From: Cordia subcordata
Lineage: Eukaryota; Streptophyta; Magnoliopsida; Boraginales; Cordiaceae
Length of the DNA stretch: 64,000 nt
Reading direction: 5' to 3'
NCBI GenBank assembly: GCA_028554755.1
Contig: JAPTOF010000015.1
Location: forward strand, 5,642,001-5,706,000
Made by a program: the position numbers and the translations under genes. Of this stretch, positions 10,633 through 21,773 are shown piece by piece (positions within the stretch are counted from its first letter, which is position 1; the number at the start of each line of letters is the position of its first letter). The notes beneath the pieces are model-generated. The model made no database searches and had not been told where the DNA came from. It saw nothing but the letters and a program-made list of their open reading frames with translations.

Positions 10633-12660
10633 TGATATGCTATCTCGCGGCACAAGCCTAAATAGCCTGCAAGTGCACGGGTCGCATGTAGCATAGTGTG
10701 TACGAGTACGGGGTCGAATCCGCGGGGAGGCCTAATGTGTAAGGTGTCCTAAGCTATGTGCATTATAGAAAGCTACGTGTTGGAGACCTAACTATTATGT
10801 TTTTGGGTTTTTGGCCTAAAGGGAGTTCAGGAAAGGTAAATCCAAGCAAAGGCAAGAAAATAAAAGGGTTGTGTGCATGTGTAATAGGGGAATCAAGCAA
10901 TTGAAGGGGATGCTAACACGTGGAAATAGGGAATAGGGTGATTACAGCTTGCAAGTGGTTGATTACTACTTCTTATTAAAGTTGCTTGATGGATTAAACT
11001 TGGTTACTCTCGTCTAGACTCCTAAGCTCCTAATTACACCCTAAGCATCAGTGTGAATCCGTCCCTAGGAGTCAACTCTTAGAGCCATGGCATATGGTCT
11101 TTATGACTTGGGGCCATAGGGCTAGCTAGTTAAGATTCTAAGTGACTTAGATCGATCTAACCCTAGTGTTTAAACTGTTGGCTCGATTTAAAGCCAAGAC
11201 TTGGTCTGTCTAAGGTCATCTAACCTACCCTAAAACTAATTAGCTGGATTTAAAGTTAAGGGAGACTCGACCAAGGCTAGCCATTAGTTATGCACCACCA
11301 ATCATCATCACAATTGCGGGTATTAACATTTGAGCATAAAGCAAACACATCTAAGGCATGGCGTTCGAGAATATTCCGGAGTATTCTACTACTAAGCATA
11401 TAGACATACTTAGATTACACCAATTTAAGCAATAGTACCCGACATGTATGCAATAGAAGATATTTATGCTATTAAGTATGTAAACATACATATAGACATG
11501 TATATAACTATACCCACGTCATGTAATTATCACACAAAAACATAGACATGCTCATATAATGATTTAGAGATGGATAATAGCATAATAGACTTCAATATAC
11601 GTATCTGACATCATTGAGGCATTTCTACAAATACATAGACGTGAATGTAAATTTTCCAATCAAAACCCTAAGTACAAGCATATATATATCCATCAAATAC
11701 CTATAACAATAATGTAATAGTCATCCATAATGCAAGAGTAAATCACCTTACATAGCTCTAATCAAACATAAATTAACTTAGGATAAAAGAGAGACAAAGA
11801 AGCTACACTTTTATCCAAAGCCATATCTTTACAATCTAAGAGCTATGTCCAAATCCTTGCATTTGATCCTCTCAGTGGCTTGATTCCTAGTGCTAAAATG
11901 TGTTTAGAGGTATGTGTTTGAGGTGGGTTTAGGTGGATTTAGGGTTTTAGGAAGTGGGTGTGTGAATATGGGGTGAAAGATTATCAAATTGTAGCAAAAT
12001 CGAGCCTTTAAATAGTTACAACGTACTGTCGGTCGACCCTGTTGGTGGACCAACACTAGAGCCTAGGTAACCGTCATAAAATGGAGCTTTCTAGTTCTGT
12101 CAGTTTCCCTTTGCCAATCGATTGGCAAAGTCCAGGGGATGACCGGCAGAAATAGTGTTTTTCACATAACTCACTCATTTTGGCTCCGATTCACACACAT
12201 TTTTTTCTATGGCCTTGTATCGCTTTTGGACACCTCTAAGGCCCTTTTTATTCATCTTTTCATCCCAATAAACATGTCCAAGATTTGTCCATTCCCTCTA
12301 TGGGTTCCAGCTTCAAATTCTGCTCCAATTGTGCTCGATTTCGCCTGGTTGCTTCATTCTTCTTCCAGAAGCTTCCAAATAGATTTTCTTCATTTCTTCT
12401 CATCCAAATCAACCCTAGTTTTGCTCGATCATCAAATCATTGTCCTTTTAAGCTACAAGCATTGATCCAAATCTCACTTAAATCAAGCAATAAGCACGCA
12501 TTAGTGTAGCATTTACATCCTAAGATCAAGTGTGAACATGTAAACCTTGATATGCACAAGTATAACCTAAATGCCACACTAATACACCTAATGAAACATA
12601 AAACATCTCAAAACAAGAATAAGAATACAATACATAAACACACACAAAACCAACACATTA
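10633..12660 (-). mobile_element. LTR, minus orientation, between copies A and B
   Basis: Read on the minus strand it starts TAATGTGTTGGTTTTGTGTG at 12660 (TG mutated to TA) and ends ...GCATATCA at 10633. It is 2.03 kb. It contains the palindrome cluster (12028-12145), TATA-like CTATTTAAAGG near 12010, leader words, and hairpin words at 11177 and 11240. It is the 5' LTR of copy A by its primer site. On its other side it abuts the internal sequence of copy B without the usual hairpin/polypurine end, so copies A and B are joined through a deletion or recombination here. Confidence 0.8.
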
Positions 12661-13240
12661 GCATGCTATGCGAATCTATCCAAAAATGAAATAAACAATA
12701 AAGGAACAACAATATCTCCAAACCAAAACTTTGTTTGTTCTTATGTAAATAACATCCAAGCACAACAAACAAGCACGTGAAATGCATACGGGGAAAAGGG
12801 AGAGGATAGAGAAGAACAAGTAAATAATGGAGAGATACAACCTTGTTTACACGTGGTTTGCAAATGCCAACGATAATTCAATGGTCTACTAGCCTCTGTC
12901 TTTTATAGACAGTACTGATGCTCAAAAAAAAGAAGAGATTAGAAGATAATACCATGGAAGCTCACCTTGACATTTGAAAAGATAAACAAAGATGTATGCC
13001 AAAGGTATAGGATTGATGCACAAATGATGAAACAGTGCAAGTAAAACAAATAAGAGAGCAAAAATTTGATCTACTAAGAATGAAAGCAAAGAAAAGAAAA
13101 ACTAGACTAGCTAAAGGTAAAAGAAACAAAAAAAGAATTCTAATCTACTATATACAAAGCAAGAATAAGTGAAAGAAAACTAATCTACGATGTACAAAAC
13201 CAAGAACAAGTAAAAGACAAGGAAAATGTGGGGAATATAA
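12661..13240 (-). other. Partial 3' untranslated block of copy B
   Basis: Matches copy C in its CTTTGTTTG / AGATACAACCTTGT segments. No coding sequence is seen. The hairpin and polypurine end are absent. Confidence 0.5.
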
Positions 13241-13297
13241 ACAAGTCTAGGGTGCCTTCTAGTATCGTTGGATTTAATACCCTCTATCGGGCATCAG

Positions 13298-15188
13298 TTA
13301 TAGCAAAATATTTTTAGAATTTCTTGGCACAAATTGCCGAATGATCATCAGAGCACTTAACATAGAAAGAAAAGGGTCATGCACTACATGATGGAGCAAT
13401 GAATGCTCAATCCACCCTTTTTCTAAAATATCCCACCCCGAGATATGAAATAAAAATTTGTACTCTATTCTGGTAGGGATCATGTGCAAACATGAGAGGT
13501 CATGCCTAACTTGCTCACTAATCAACCATCCCATGGGCTTATTCTTATAATCTAGGGCTAAAAACACACCCTCCCCATGAGTCAATGAAATGTCTAATAC
13601 ATGCAAAGTGGATGGTGTGTGTCTTAGTCCTAGGTGAAAGTGTTCCATGCAAAAAATTATATAAGTGAGCTACAAAATAAAGAGAGACTCAATAAAATGG
13701 GAGGGGGAGCAGGGGCTATATCTAGAGAAGTAAATTCAATGGAAAGAGACACGGAAGCACTAGACTTTTTCGCTCGATAGGTACAGCATCATTAAATAAG
13801 GGTCATCCTAACTCCTCACAAGGTGTGGATTTAATCTTAATGGGTTCATTCACACTAAGGGAAGGCTCATGTTCATCTAAAAAGCGATTAACTTCATCAA
13901 TCAATTCCTTAATAGAAAGGGTACCTGAAGTTATCAACAATTATTCATCAAATTTACCCAAAGACCCATAGATCAAAATTTCAAGATCATCAATTTCTTC
14001 TTTATGTGTCTTCTTAGAGTGACTATTTTTCTCAACACAAGAATCTATAACTTCAAGAGACTTGTAATGCAAAGACTCCAAATTTGATGCTATGTTTTCC
14101 CCAATAGATGACTCCAAATCCACACTAGCTAAGGTCTTATTAAACTCATTCACAACTTCATCGCTAATGGTCATCATTTTTCTATCTTGCTTTGCACGAG
14201 GGGTAGGCATAGATGAGGGGATAAAGGGGACTCCTTATCATGCGTTCATGTATGGTTAAGGGAAGTATATGTGCCAAACTCCCTAAATGTAGACTCAGAA
14301 TGCAAGTGAGTACTATGAATAACAGGATCACCCTACATATGTATGTGCAATGTGGGAAGAGAAGGAAAAATAGGTTTAAATGACTCATTGAGAGGCGTTG
14401 ATAACATGGGAGGATAAGGTACCATTTCCTCTAATACAGACTCAAAATCATAATCAATAAACAAAGCATAATTAAGCTCATCTTCTTCCTCACTACAAGA
14501 TGTAAACTCTTTATCAACCTCTCTCTCTCTCTCTCTCTCTCTCTCTATTTCTCTACCTCGAACATCGTCATTTTCACCTTTAATTTGCTCATCCACAGGC
14601 TTACTCCTGTTTCTTCAACCTGGACAAAAGGTATCTCAATACTCTCAAACATGGGTTGCTCACTCTTAACCCCTCTCTTTAAGCACTCGCCTAGATGTTT
14701 GGTTTCTTGCACCATGTTCTTTAGTCCCTCTTGGTTAGATTAGAAGAAAGATAGGAGATATTCGAGCTTTTCATCCTTATTTAAGGGAGACCTAAAAGAA
14801 GAGGGCTCAACTGAGTGGAAATGGTAATTATGTTGAAAATTATTTTGAACATAACCATTAAAAAACTCGGGAGAGGGATGGGTGTGGAAAAATGGTGTGA
14901 AGGATGGATTCTCAAAACAAAGAGGTGGATAAAATGAAGAGTCATCTTGACCCAACGACGAAGGTGCATTCTCTATAGTCATAAAAACTATATGTAGATC
15001 TATGCAATGACATATGACTATAAGGGGCATTACTAGGTTTAGCAAGATAGTGGGGTTTAGTAAGTAAGATGGGGCAAAAACTAATGTCATGCTCACATAT
15101 GCCACAAAGATCACAAAAATAATAAGCATAATCGGGTGGTGAGGAAAAGGATACGAGTGACCTTCGATAAGCATTAGTTCTATCCATA
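13298..15188 (-). pseudogene. Copy B zinc-knuckle ORF with conserved C-terminal domain
   Basis: Starts ATG at 15188 (MDRTNAYRRSLVSFSSPP), parallel to copy A. A CCHC knuckle CDLCGICEHDISFC (C-x2-C-x4-H-x4-C) follows; the second knuckle seen in copy A is not evident. Next come a Pro/Ser-rich block (NYHFHSVEPSS, 14810-14960), a repeat-expanded Glu/Arg stretch from a (GA)n tract (14519-14546), VPYPPMLSTPLNES, TLASVDLESSIGENIAS (13941-14210), and LALDYKNKPMGWLISEQV / SGWDILEKGWIEHSL (13298-13648). Frameshifts and stops break the frame, so it is not functional. Family unrecognised; probably a Gag-derived or novel nucleic-acid-binding ORF. Confidence 0.65.
14519..14546. repeat. (CT)n / (GA)n microsatellite inside the copy B ORF
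   Basis: A run of about 14 CT units. On the minus strand it codes for alternating Glu and Arg. Confidence 0.9.
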
Positions 15189-15392
15189 CTCAAATAATCA
15201 CAAGTAAACCTCTTCACAATTCAAGGTTTGTTTTTGTTTGAATTTAAAAATTTTTCCTTTTTTTTGTGGCTTTCTCAAGATTTTTCAATTTTTTTTATGG
15301 TTTTTCCACATATGGGAAAGCAAGTAAAGATAGGACAACATGAAAGCAACTAATCAAAAATACAAAAGCACACAAAGAACTAATATCGTGCC

Positions 15393-15410
15393 TCCCTAGT
15401 AGTGGCACCA
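15393..15410 (-). other. Primer-binding site, tRNA-Asp type (copy B)
   Basis: The minus strand reads TGGTGCCACTACTAGGGA, a diverged match to TGGCGCCGTTGCCGGGGA. It lies 6 nt from the LTR end at 15417. Confidence 0.65.
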
Positions 15411-15416
15411 AAAACT

Positions 15417-16436
15417 TGATGTGTTTAAACCCACAAGTGCAAGGGTCATATATAGCAAATCATGCAAGTATATGGTCGGTCTTTCATAAGGAGGTTACCT
15501 TAGTTTGGTCTCTATGCGCTCGGGTGCCTAAGAATAACTACGTGCCTATGGGTACTTTCTTTAGGATACGAAAGGAGCTCGGGAAAAGGAAAATAAAACC
15601 TAACCTACAGAGGAACTATAGGTGCCAATCGAAGGAAGGAAACCTAACAAAGTAAAAAGGGATCCGGGGTAACTGTGTTGCAACTAGACTTGGGTTATGA
15701 TAATGGATTAGGTCTATCTATGGCTCGAGACTTCTATTATCATTATGGTTGGAGGTCTCTTAACCAATACTAATGGTTTAGCCTATTAGGTGGGTTTAAA
15801 GCTATAGGCTAATCCTTCTTAGCCTATGCAATCTGTGCTTAGAACTTATCCTCTTGGTTGGGTTTAAAGTGAAGGACTAGTACCTAAACACTACATGACA
15901 TTAAGGTTTGATAAACCAACACTAACGTGGGTGATGAATACTTTAGTCTAGGTTAACTTATCCTCTGGGCTGGGTTTAAAGCCAAACACTAGCACTTAAA
16001 CTTGATACGCATAACATGTAATCTATTAGTTGGTTTAAAGCTAAAGTCTATTCTACTAAGCAAAGCCATAAATTAAGCACAATGCAACATCAGCCATATA
16101 AGTAGATAAAAGCATTTGAAGCACAAATAACACATGCATGTTCACTTTGGCATTTTAACAAACACATAGACATGTTTGATTTTCAATACATGGACATGCT
16201 CAATCATGCCATAGATTTATGTAAACAAACATGTATTAAGAGGCAAAGATATACACAAATCCTTTATTCAAAGCCTTCATCTAATATACAACATCAATTA
16301 ACCTTAGATCTAACTCAATTACAAAGCATATTTACAAGGATAAGAAAAGGAATAAGAAACTCTCCTGCAAACCCTTACTCAAATCCAAACCAAAACCCTT
16401 CAATCTCTTGTTACAATTCCAATCCGAGCTTGGTTT
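15417..16436 (-). mobile_element. 5' LTR of copy B, 3' half (rest at 18319-18867)
   Basis: The minus-strand LTR ends ...ACACATCA at 15417. It is a more diverged subtype with four TTTAAA hairpin units (about 15795, 15860, 15966, 16025) and CACATAGACATG words near 16160. It is split from its U3 part (18319-18867) by the solo LTR at 16437-18313. Confidence 0.75.
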
Positions 16437-18313
16437 TGGTGTGTCTTTTTCAGTGTAAGCTTTAAAGACCCACAAGTGCACGGATCAATGCAATGTAGTA
16501 TATGCGTGAACGAGTGTCGAACTACAGGGAAGCTATGTTGTGGGATGGATTTTACGTGCGTGTGTTCTAGAGAATGCCTAAGAAGAAACCTAAACTAACT
16601 ATTTTTTGGTGTTTTTGGATGATCAGGAGCTCTAGCTAAAGAAAATTAAACTAAAGTATAGGAATGGAAAGTGGGGAAACAAGCTAATCTAGAGGGAACT
16701 AACAAATGCAAAGGTGTTAAGGTGACTTCAACTTATGAATGGGTGATTCTATACTTAGATGCTATGGGATTAAAGGATGATGGCTTACTTTAGTAATTTC
16801 TCTTAACTAGGTTGCCAAATTAGTGTCCCAATTTCCCTCTAGGACTCAGTGCGGGCCCGTCCCTAGGGCACGCCTCTTGGAGCTATGGCGTGGTCCTTAT
16901 GACCTAGGGCCCTAAAAGTGACCAATTAGCTTCCTAGGTGACTTAGAATGAACCTACCCTAGTACATAAACCATTGGCTAGATTCAAAGCCAAGACCTAG
17001 TGCCACTAAGGTCGACTAAACCTATCGTGAAACCTATTGGCTGGATTTAAAGCTAAAAGAGACTCGGCCTACGCTAGCCCTCAATTATTTACCGTCATTC
17101 TAAGGTTGCTACAGTAGGATTTGACTTGCTAGCACATTCATACATGTTCTTGGCCAAGATGTTCGTGAATAATGGGATCTATTCAACTACCAAACATTGT
17201 CATGCTCGGATTACACAATTAGAAGTGATTAACAACCAACATGTATGCATTATTGAAGTCATACTCATTACTAGGCATGCAAATATACATATAGACACAA
17301 ATATAAGGATTACCCACTTCATAGCATCTATATATAGACACATAGACATGATTATAGCATGGATTAGATGTGTTTAGTAACAAATAGACTTCAATTTATG
17401 CACATGCTACTCATCTAGGCATTTTATCAAACACTTAGACATGAATGAGAAAATAACCATTTGAACAAAAAAATCAAAACATGTGTATATTCAGCCATCA
17501 AATCCCATATCATAAGAGTATATAGTTAACCTATTACATAAGCTAAATCACCCTACACAAGTCCACTCAATCATAATAGGAAATAGAATGAAAGAGAGAT
17601 TATGAAGCTTCCCTTTCATCCTAGTTAATCTTGTACAAAGCTCTTAAGCAAACTTGAATCCAAATGTCTGAAACCTTCTAAATCCACTTGCTTCAAGCTG
17701 ATAAATGTGTAAGAGAATATGTGTGAGGTGGGTGAAAACTAGGGTTAAGTGTGCGAGATGTAGGTGTGAAGTGGGTGATGGGTCTTAAAATCTTCCTCTA
17801 AAAATTCCCCTTTTAAGTCTGAAGATCGAGCTTTTTATTTCAACAATTACATATTACCAGTCGACCGACTCTGAAGGGGTAGTCGACCGGCTTTTATAGG
17901 TAGCTCTCTAGAGTGGCTGGTCAACTTGGAGGAACTCGATCGGTAATTTTTGATTGCTTTCTGGAGTGGCCAATGGACCTAGCCGGTCGACAGGGTTTTC
18001 TTCTAGGTCGTCCGGTTGACTTTTCTTCCTCCATTCTTTGTCTTTTTGGCTTTCGATCTTCTCCCCTCGACCCGGGCATCTTCTATTTTCATCATCCATC
18101 ATCGACCAAGCTCGACCTTAACCCAAAGTTCACCTAAATCATTAAAAACAAACAATTAGTAGAGCAATTGTCTCTTAAACTCAATATGTACAATTAAGTA
18201 CGCTTAAGCCTATTCTTAACATAAGTACTACACTAATGCATCTTTATGAGCACTTAACACTTCTTAAACATGGGCAAATAAAAACAAAAACATACACAAA
18301 AAACGACACATCA
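16437..18313 (-). mobile_element. Solo LTR, minus orientation, with 5-bp target duplication GGTTT
   Basis: On the minus strand it starts TGATGTGTCGTTTTTTGTG at 18313 and ends at 16437 (CACACCA on that strand). GGTTT occurs at 16432-16436 and again at 18314-18318. It is 1,877 bp. It contains the palindrome cluster (17858-18015), several AGACATG leader words (17280-17443), and hairpins at about 16974 and 17036. It was inserted in the 5' LTR of copy B. Confidence 0.9.
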
Positions 18314-18318
18314 GGTTT

Positions 18319-18867
18319 GGTATGGGATGATGGTTTTGGTTATCTGCGGAAGTGGGTAGAGGGTTATGGTTTATTAAGGTTTAAGAAATAAAAGTTTCTC
18401 TTTTATTTAATGAGTTGAAATTGGCTATTTATAGACTTTTCAGCGTGAGCATCGAGAACCCTCGAAATATGATACTCGACTTCTAACAATTAAGGGCTCT
18501 TTGGTTATACAGGTTGACCCTATCGGGGGACCTACAAGTCAACTAGTATTTATCAGTCGACCTACCAGTCAGCCCCTATTGACTTGACAGCTCCACATGA
18601 AACTTCAATTTTGGCTCATTTTTTCGTCTTTTTGCTTCCCGTCTTTAATATTTAGCTCATTTCTTCCTTGTTTAAGCTCGACCCATCCTGAAACTCACCT
18701 AAAACACAAAATATAACACTTAGTGTAGCATTTATACATCCAAATACATTATGTACAAATATTTACAAATATGCATAAACTATATACTAAATGCACTCAA
18801 TTATGCTCTAAACACCTCTAAATTATGCAAACATTATGTACAAACACGCATAAAATCACACACATTA
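18319..18867 (-). mobile_element. U3 part of the split 5' LTR of copy B
   Basis: On the minus strand it starts TAATGTGTGTGATTTTATGC at 18867. It is very similar to 4455-4814. GGTTGACC / GGTCGACC-like words are at 18512-18580 and TATA-like CTATAAATAGCC is near 18430. Confidence 0.75.
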
Positions 18868-20040
18868 GAGACGATACGTACTCGTATACATTACTCTTTC
18901 TGATCCATGCATTTGAGGGTTAAGACTTGGTTGCAATTTTGCGCTTCATTTCCATACATTAAGTCACAATAATCAGTAATAATATTAAATAAATAATAAT
19001 AAAGCAACCCTTTCAATAACGTCATATGATGTATTTGAAAGAACTCCAGCATCACATTTATAAGTTACCTATCTTTCAAAAAGTCACAATGTAAAGTGAT
19101 AAATATTACTTTTGAAGCTCATTTGTTGGCAAAAACTAAATGCACATATCACATATATGCCTGTGTTGTTGCCTAAAAAAAACTGCATAAACAAATATGG
19201 AAACTAAATATAACTACTCAAAAAAGAGAATAAAAACACCTAGAAAGCAATAAAAGACCATACCAAAAGCTAAAAACCAGTTGCTTATAATGTATGCTAA
19301 TCAAAAGGTATAAACTTTAGGAACCTCAAAGCAAATAACCATATCTAAAGATGGCCCCTTTTCAATTCTTGATTGTAACACATGAATAAATATGCCAAAA
19401 AAAAAAAAACCATCAAGAAGCATGCAACCATTGAAGTTTAAAATTACTAAAGATTTCAACTTTTGACCACTCATAATTAAATGGATATGCAAAAAATTGT
19501 ATAGTAAAATATATGCAAGATGAAGTTCATAAGGCCTAAAGATTTGGCTTTTGAGAACTTACCAATGAAAAAGTATGCTAAAATGATAAAATGGTGCAAA
19601 CAACTTAAGTAAAATGAACCTAAGAGGTTGTAAAGATTTGAACTTTGAGCACTCACGAGTGAATCACACAATAAAAGACTAAGACTTGAAGCTCAAGAAA
19701 GAGATGAATCAATTGGATTTTCCTATGCAAGACAAGCATTGTTGAAAAGACGGGTAGAAGGAATACCAATAACTACAACCTTAAGCAAAAAAGAAACATT
19801 ATGTTCAACTTCCATTTTGATTAATCCATCAGTATGTGCTTGCTTCGCCAGCATAATGAACTTAGATACATTTTCATTTCTTCAAAAGATCTATTATATT
19901 TACATAGTCACTTTCACTCTCTAATATTCTCATACAAACAAGATTAGATATAGATAGATATAACATAAACTCATTGATAAACCTACATAAATAGACATGC
20001 AAAAACACACACATATAGAGGGAGAGAAAGAAAAAAAAGA
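18868..20040. other. Spacer with no recognised gene
   Basis: AT-rich sequence with short open frames on both strands that lack recognisable domains or codon structure. I see no LTR, SINE or RNA gene. Confidence 0.5.
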
Positions 20041-20044
20041 AAGA

Positions 20045-20252
20045 TGATGCTTCCAGATTTGTAAGTGTCCCAAGCAAGCCAAACAATGGACAAATGGTGC
20101 CAACCAAGCTTGCTCTACTCATAGTACCAATGATCCTTGAACATGTCTATGTTATGTACCGCGTGGTATTCTCCCTTCCTATAGTCCTCCATGCCTTCAT
20201 CTTCTGATGTGTACTCACTCATGTCACTGCTCTAATTGTCATTGCCGTCTTC
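20045..20252 (-). pseudogene. SR-protein kinase (SRPK) first-exon fragment
   Basis: The minus-strand frame reads SSDMSEYTSEDEGMEDYRKG, then EYHAV, then after one stop SKLGWHHLSIVWLAWDT. This matches the plant SRPK N-terminus: the acidic SEDEG-x-EDYR-x-GGYHAV lead and the kinase glycine-rich loop region (LGWG-x-FSTVWLAWD). SRPKs phosphorylate Ser/Arg-rich splicing factors. Only the segment around the first exon is present. It has in-frame TAG stops and lacks the catalytic lobe, so it is dead. It sits 450 bp from a CACTA-like end, which may mean transposon capture. Confidence 0.8.
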
Positions 20253-20584
20253 ACCTATGCCGCGATTGTAATTCATCTTCTCCTCTGTCATTGATGGATC
20301 TAGTTGGAACCTTGAAGAAGTTCTAGAGACTTTTGCTACTCTAGTATGTATGTGCATAAGCTTTTCGCATTTAATTTTTGGTAAAATTAGGGTTCTCTTC
20401 TTGAGGATCCAAGGCTTTATTACTTATTATCTTCACTATGGGCATCTTAAGATGTAAAGGGTTTTGGTTGGGTGAAATTGAGTTTTGGTTTTGGTAAAGA
20501 ATTAAGTTTTCATTGGTAAAACTGGCAGAGTGCAAGAGAAAATTAAATGCGAAGAGGTTCTCTAAGGCATTTACGAGAACCATT

Positions 20585-20704
20585 GTACTAGGTTAGGATA
20601 TTTTATGGCGTTTCGTGTTGACTGCATTGCAAAATACGTACAGCGGTGGTTGTCTTATAACACACTGCAAATATGAGCCACAAAAGGCCATATCTTTTGT
20701 AGTG
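20585..20704 (-). mobile_element. CACTA-like transposon terminus (tentative)
   Basis: On the minus strand, from 20704, the sequence reads CACTACAAAAGATATGGCC followed by a region of GTTATAAGACAACCACCGC type. CACTACAA ends with subterminal repeats are typical of CACTA (EnSpm) transposons. I found no matching second end within the window. Confidence 0.35.
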
Positions 20705-20708
20705 TTCC

Positions 20709-20815
20709 CATTTTTTTTTTTTTTTTGTTGATGAAAACCCCACCCTACAAGATTTGGACCCAATACCTCACACCTTTGGGAAGGCAGTCTAAACCACTAA
20801 GCTACCCTTTAATCT
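20709..20815 (-). mobile_element. tRNA-derived SINE-like unit with A tail
   Basis: The minus strand reads GGGTAGCTTAGTGGTTTAG (box-A-like), then GGTATTGGGTCCAAATC (box-B-like), then GTGGGGTTTTCATC and a run of about 18 A (20711-20728). Order and size fit a plant SINE. Target duplications are not clear. Confidence 0.5.
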
Positions 20816-21770
20816 CATGTCACATTTTCTTATTTCATATTTATTAATGTCACATGTCACTAATTCATCAAAATTTTTTCCTCATTTCATACCATATTAT
20901 TGCATCAACTTTTCAATCAAGTAATTGATACTAATAGCATTATTTCCTAATTTAAATCAATTATTTTTGTTAAGCAAAAATTATTTCCTAATATAAATTT
21001 TTTAAACTGTAATCTATATTTATAAATTTTATAAACTAATATCCATTATCTTATAAGTAAAGCCACTAAGATTAATATCCATTTGTGGAGCTTAATTTGA
21101 TGTAATGTTAACATTTCATCCATGAATGATTCTTTAAAAAATTGTCTCTGTCAATTATTTGTTAATTTTGAGAATGAGTTGAATCCAAATAAATAGCTTA
21201 TATTCCCACATGTTCTTATTCTATTTTGTGAGTGGCAAGCTAGCTCTAGATAGGGGTGAATAGAGCTTGAAAAATCCTTGTTTTGCAAATACCGAAGATT
21301 CTTTAATTGCTTTGATTGTGGAAGCATATAGCAATGATTGGATAGCACGATACAAGCAAAAATTCAAACCCATGAAGAAAAGTAAACAACATGCCAATTT
21401 ATGTTGGTTTATCCACGAAGCCTACATCCACTACTTAAGGCTTCCTACCCTAGGATTTCCAAAACAACTTCACTAAAACATAAGCATTTTACAAGTTGGC
21501 TAAGCTCAAAAACCAACCTTTACAACTTTGATTTCAACCTGAAATCAAGAAACCCGCTTGCAATTGTTCTTGAATTTCAAACACACAAGGCTAATCTACC
21601 CAATAACCTAACTTTTACAAGATATAGATAATGAAAAGTATAAAACACAAGTTAGATTTTGTATACAATAAAGACCTTTAGATGCCTTGAAAAATATAAA
21701 AGCTCTTCTTGTATTGCTCTCTCTTTTCATTTTGCTTTTTCAAACTTTGAAACTCTTAAATCTTAGTTTC
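20816..21770. other. AT-rich stretch with no recognised gene
   Basis: No domain, RNA gene or repeat recognised. The part nearest 21770 may belong to the minus-strand Athila gag that follows. Confidence 0.4.
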
Positions 21771-21773
21771 TTT

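Larger units (their letters stand above)
12661..15416 (-). mobile_element. Non-autonomous LTR element, copy B internal region
   Basis: Minus-strand internal region with a primer site (15393-15410), zinc-knuckle ORF (15188 downwards), C-terminal domain (13298-13648) and part of the 3' untranslated block (12661-13240). The block between about 12661 and 13240 matches copy C near 51075-51240, but the LTR-proximal 900 bp are missing. The 5' LTR is at 15417-18867 (split). No RT or integrase is present. Confidence 0.65.
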
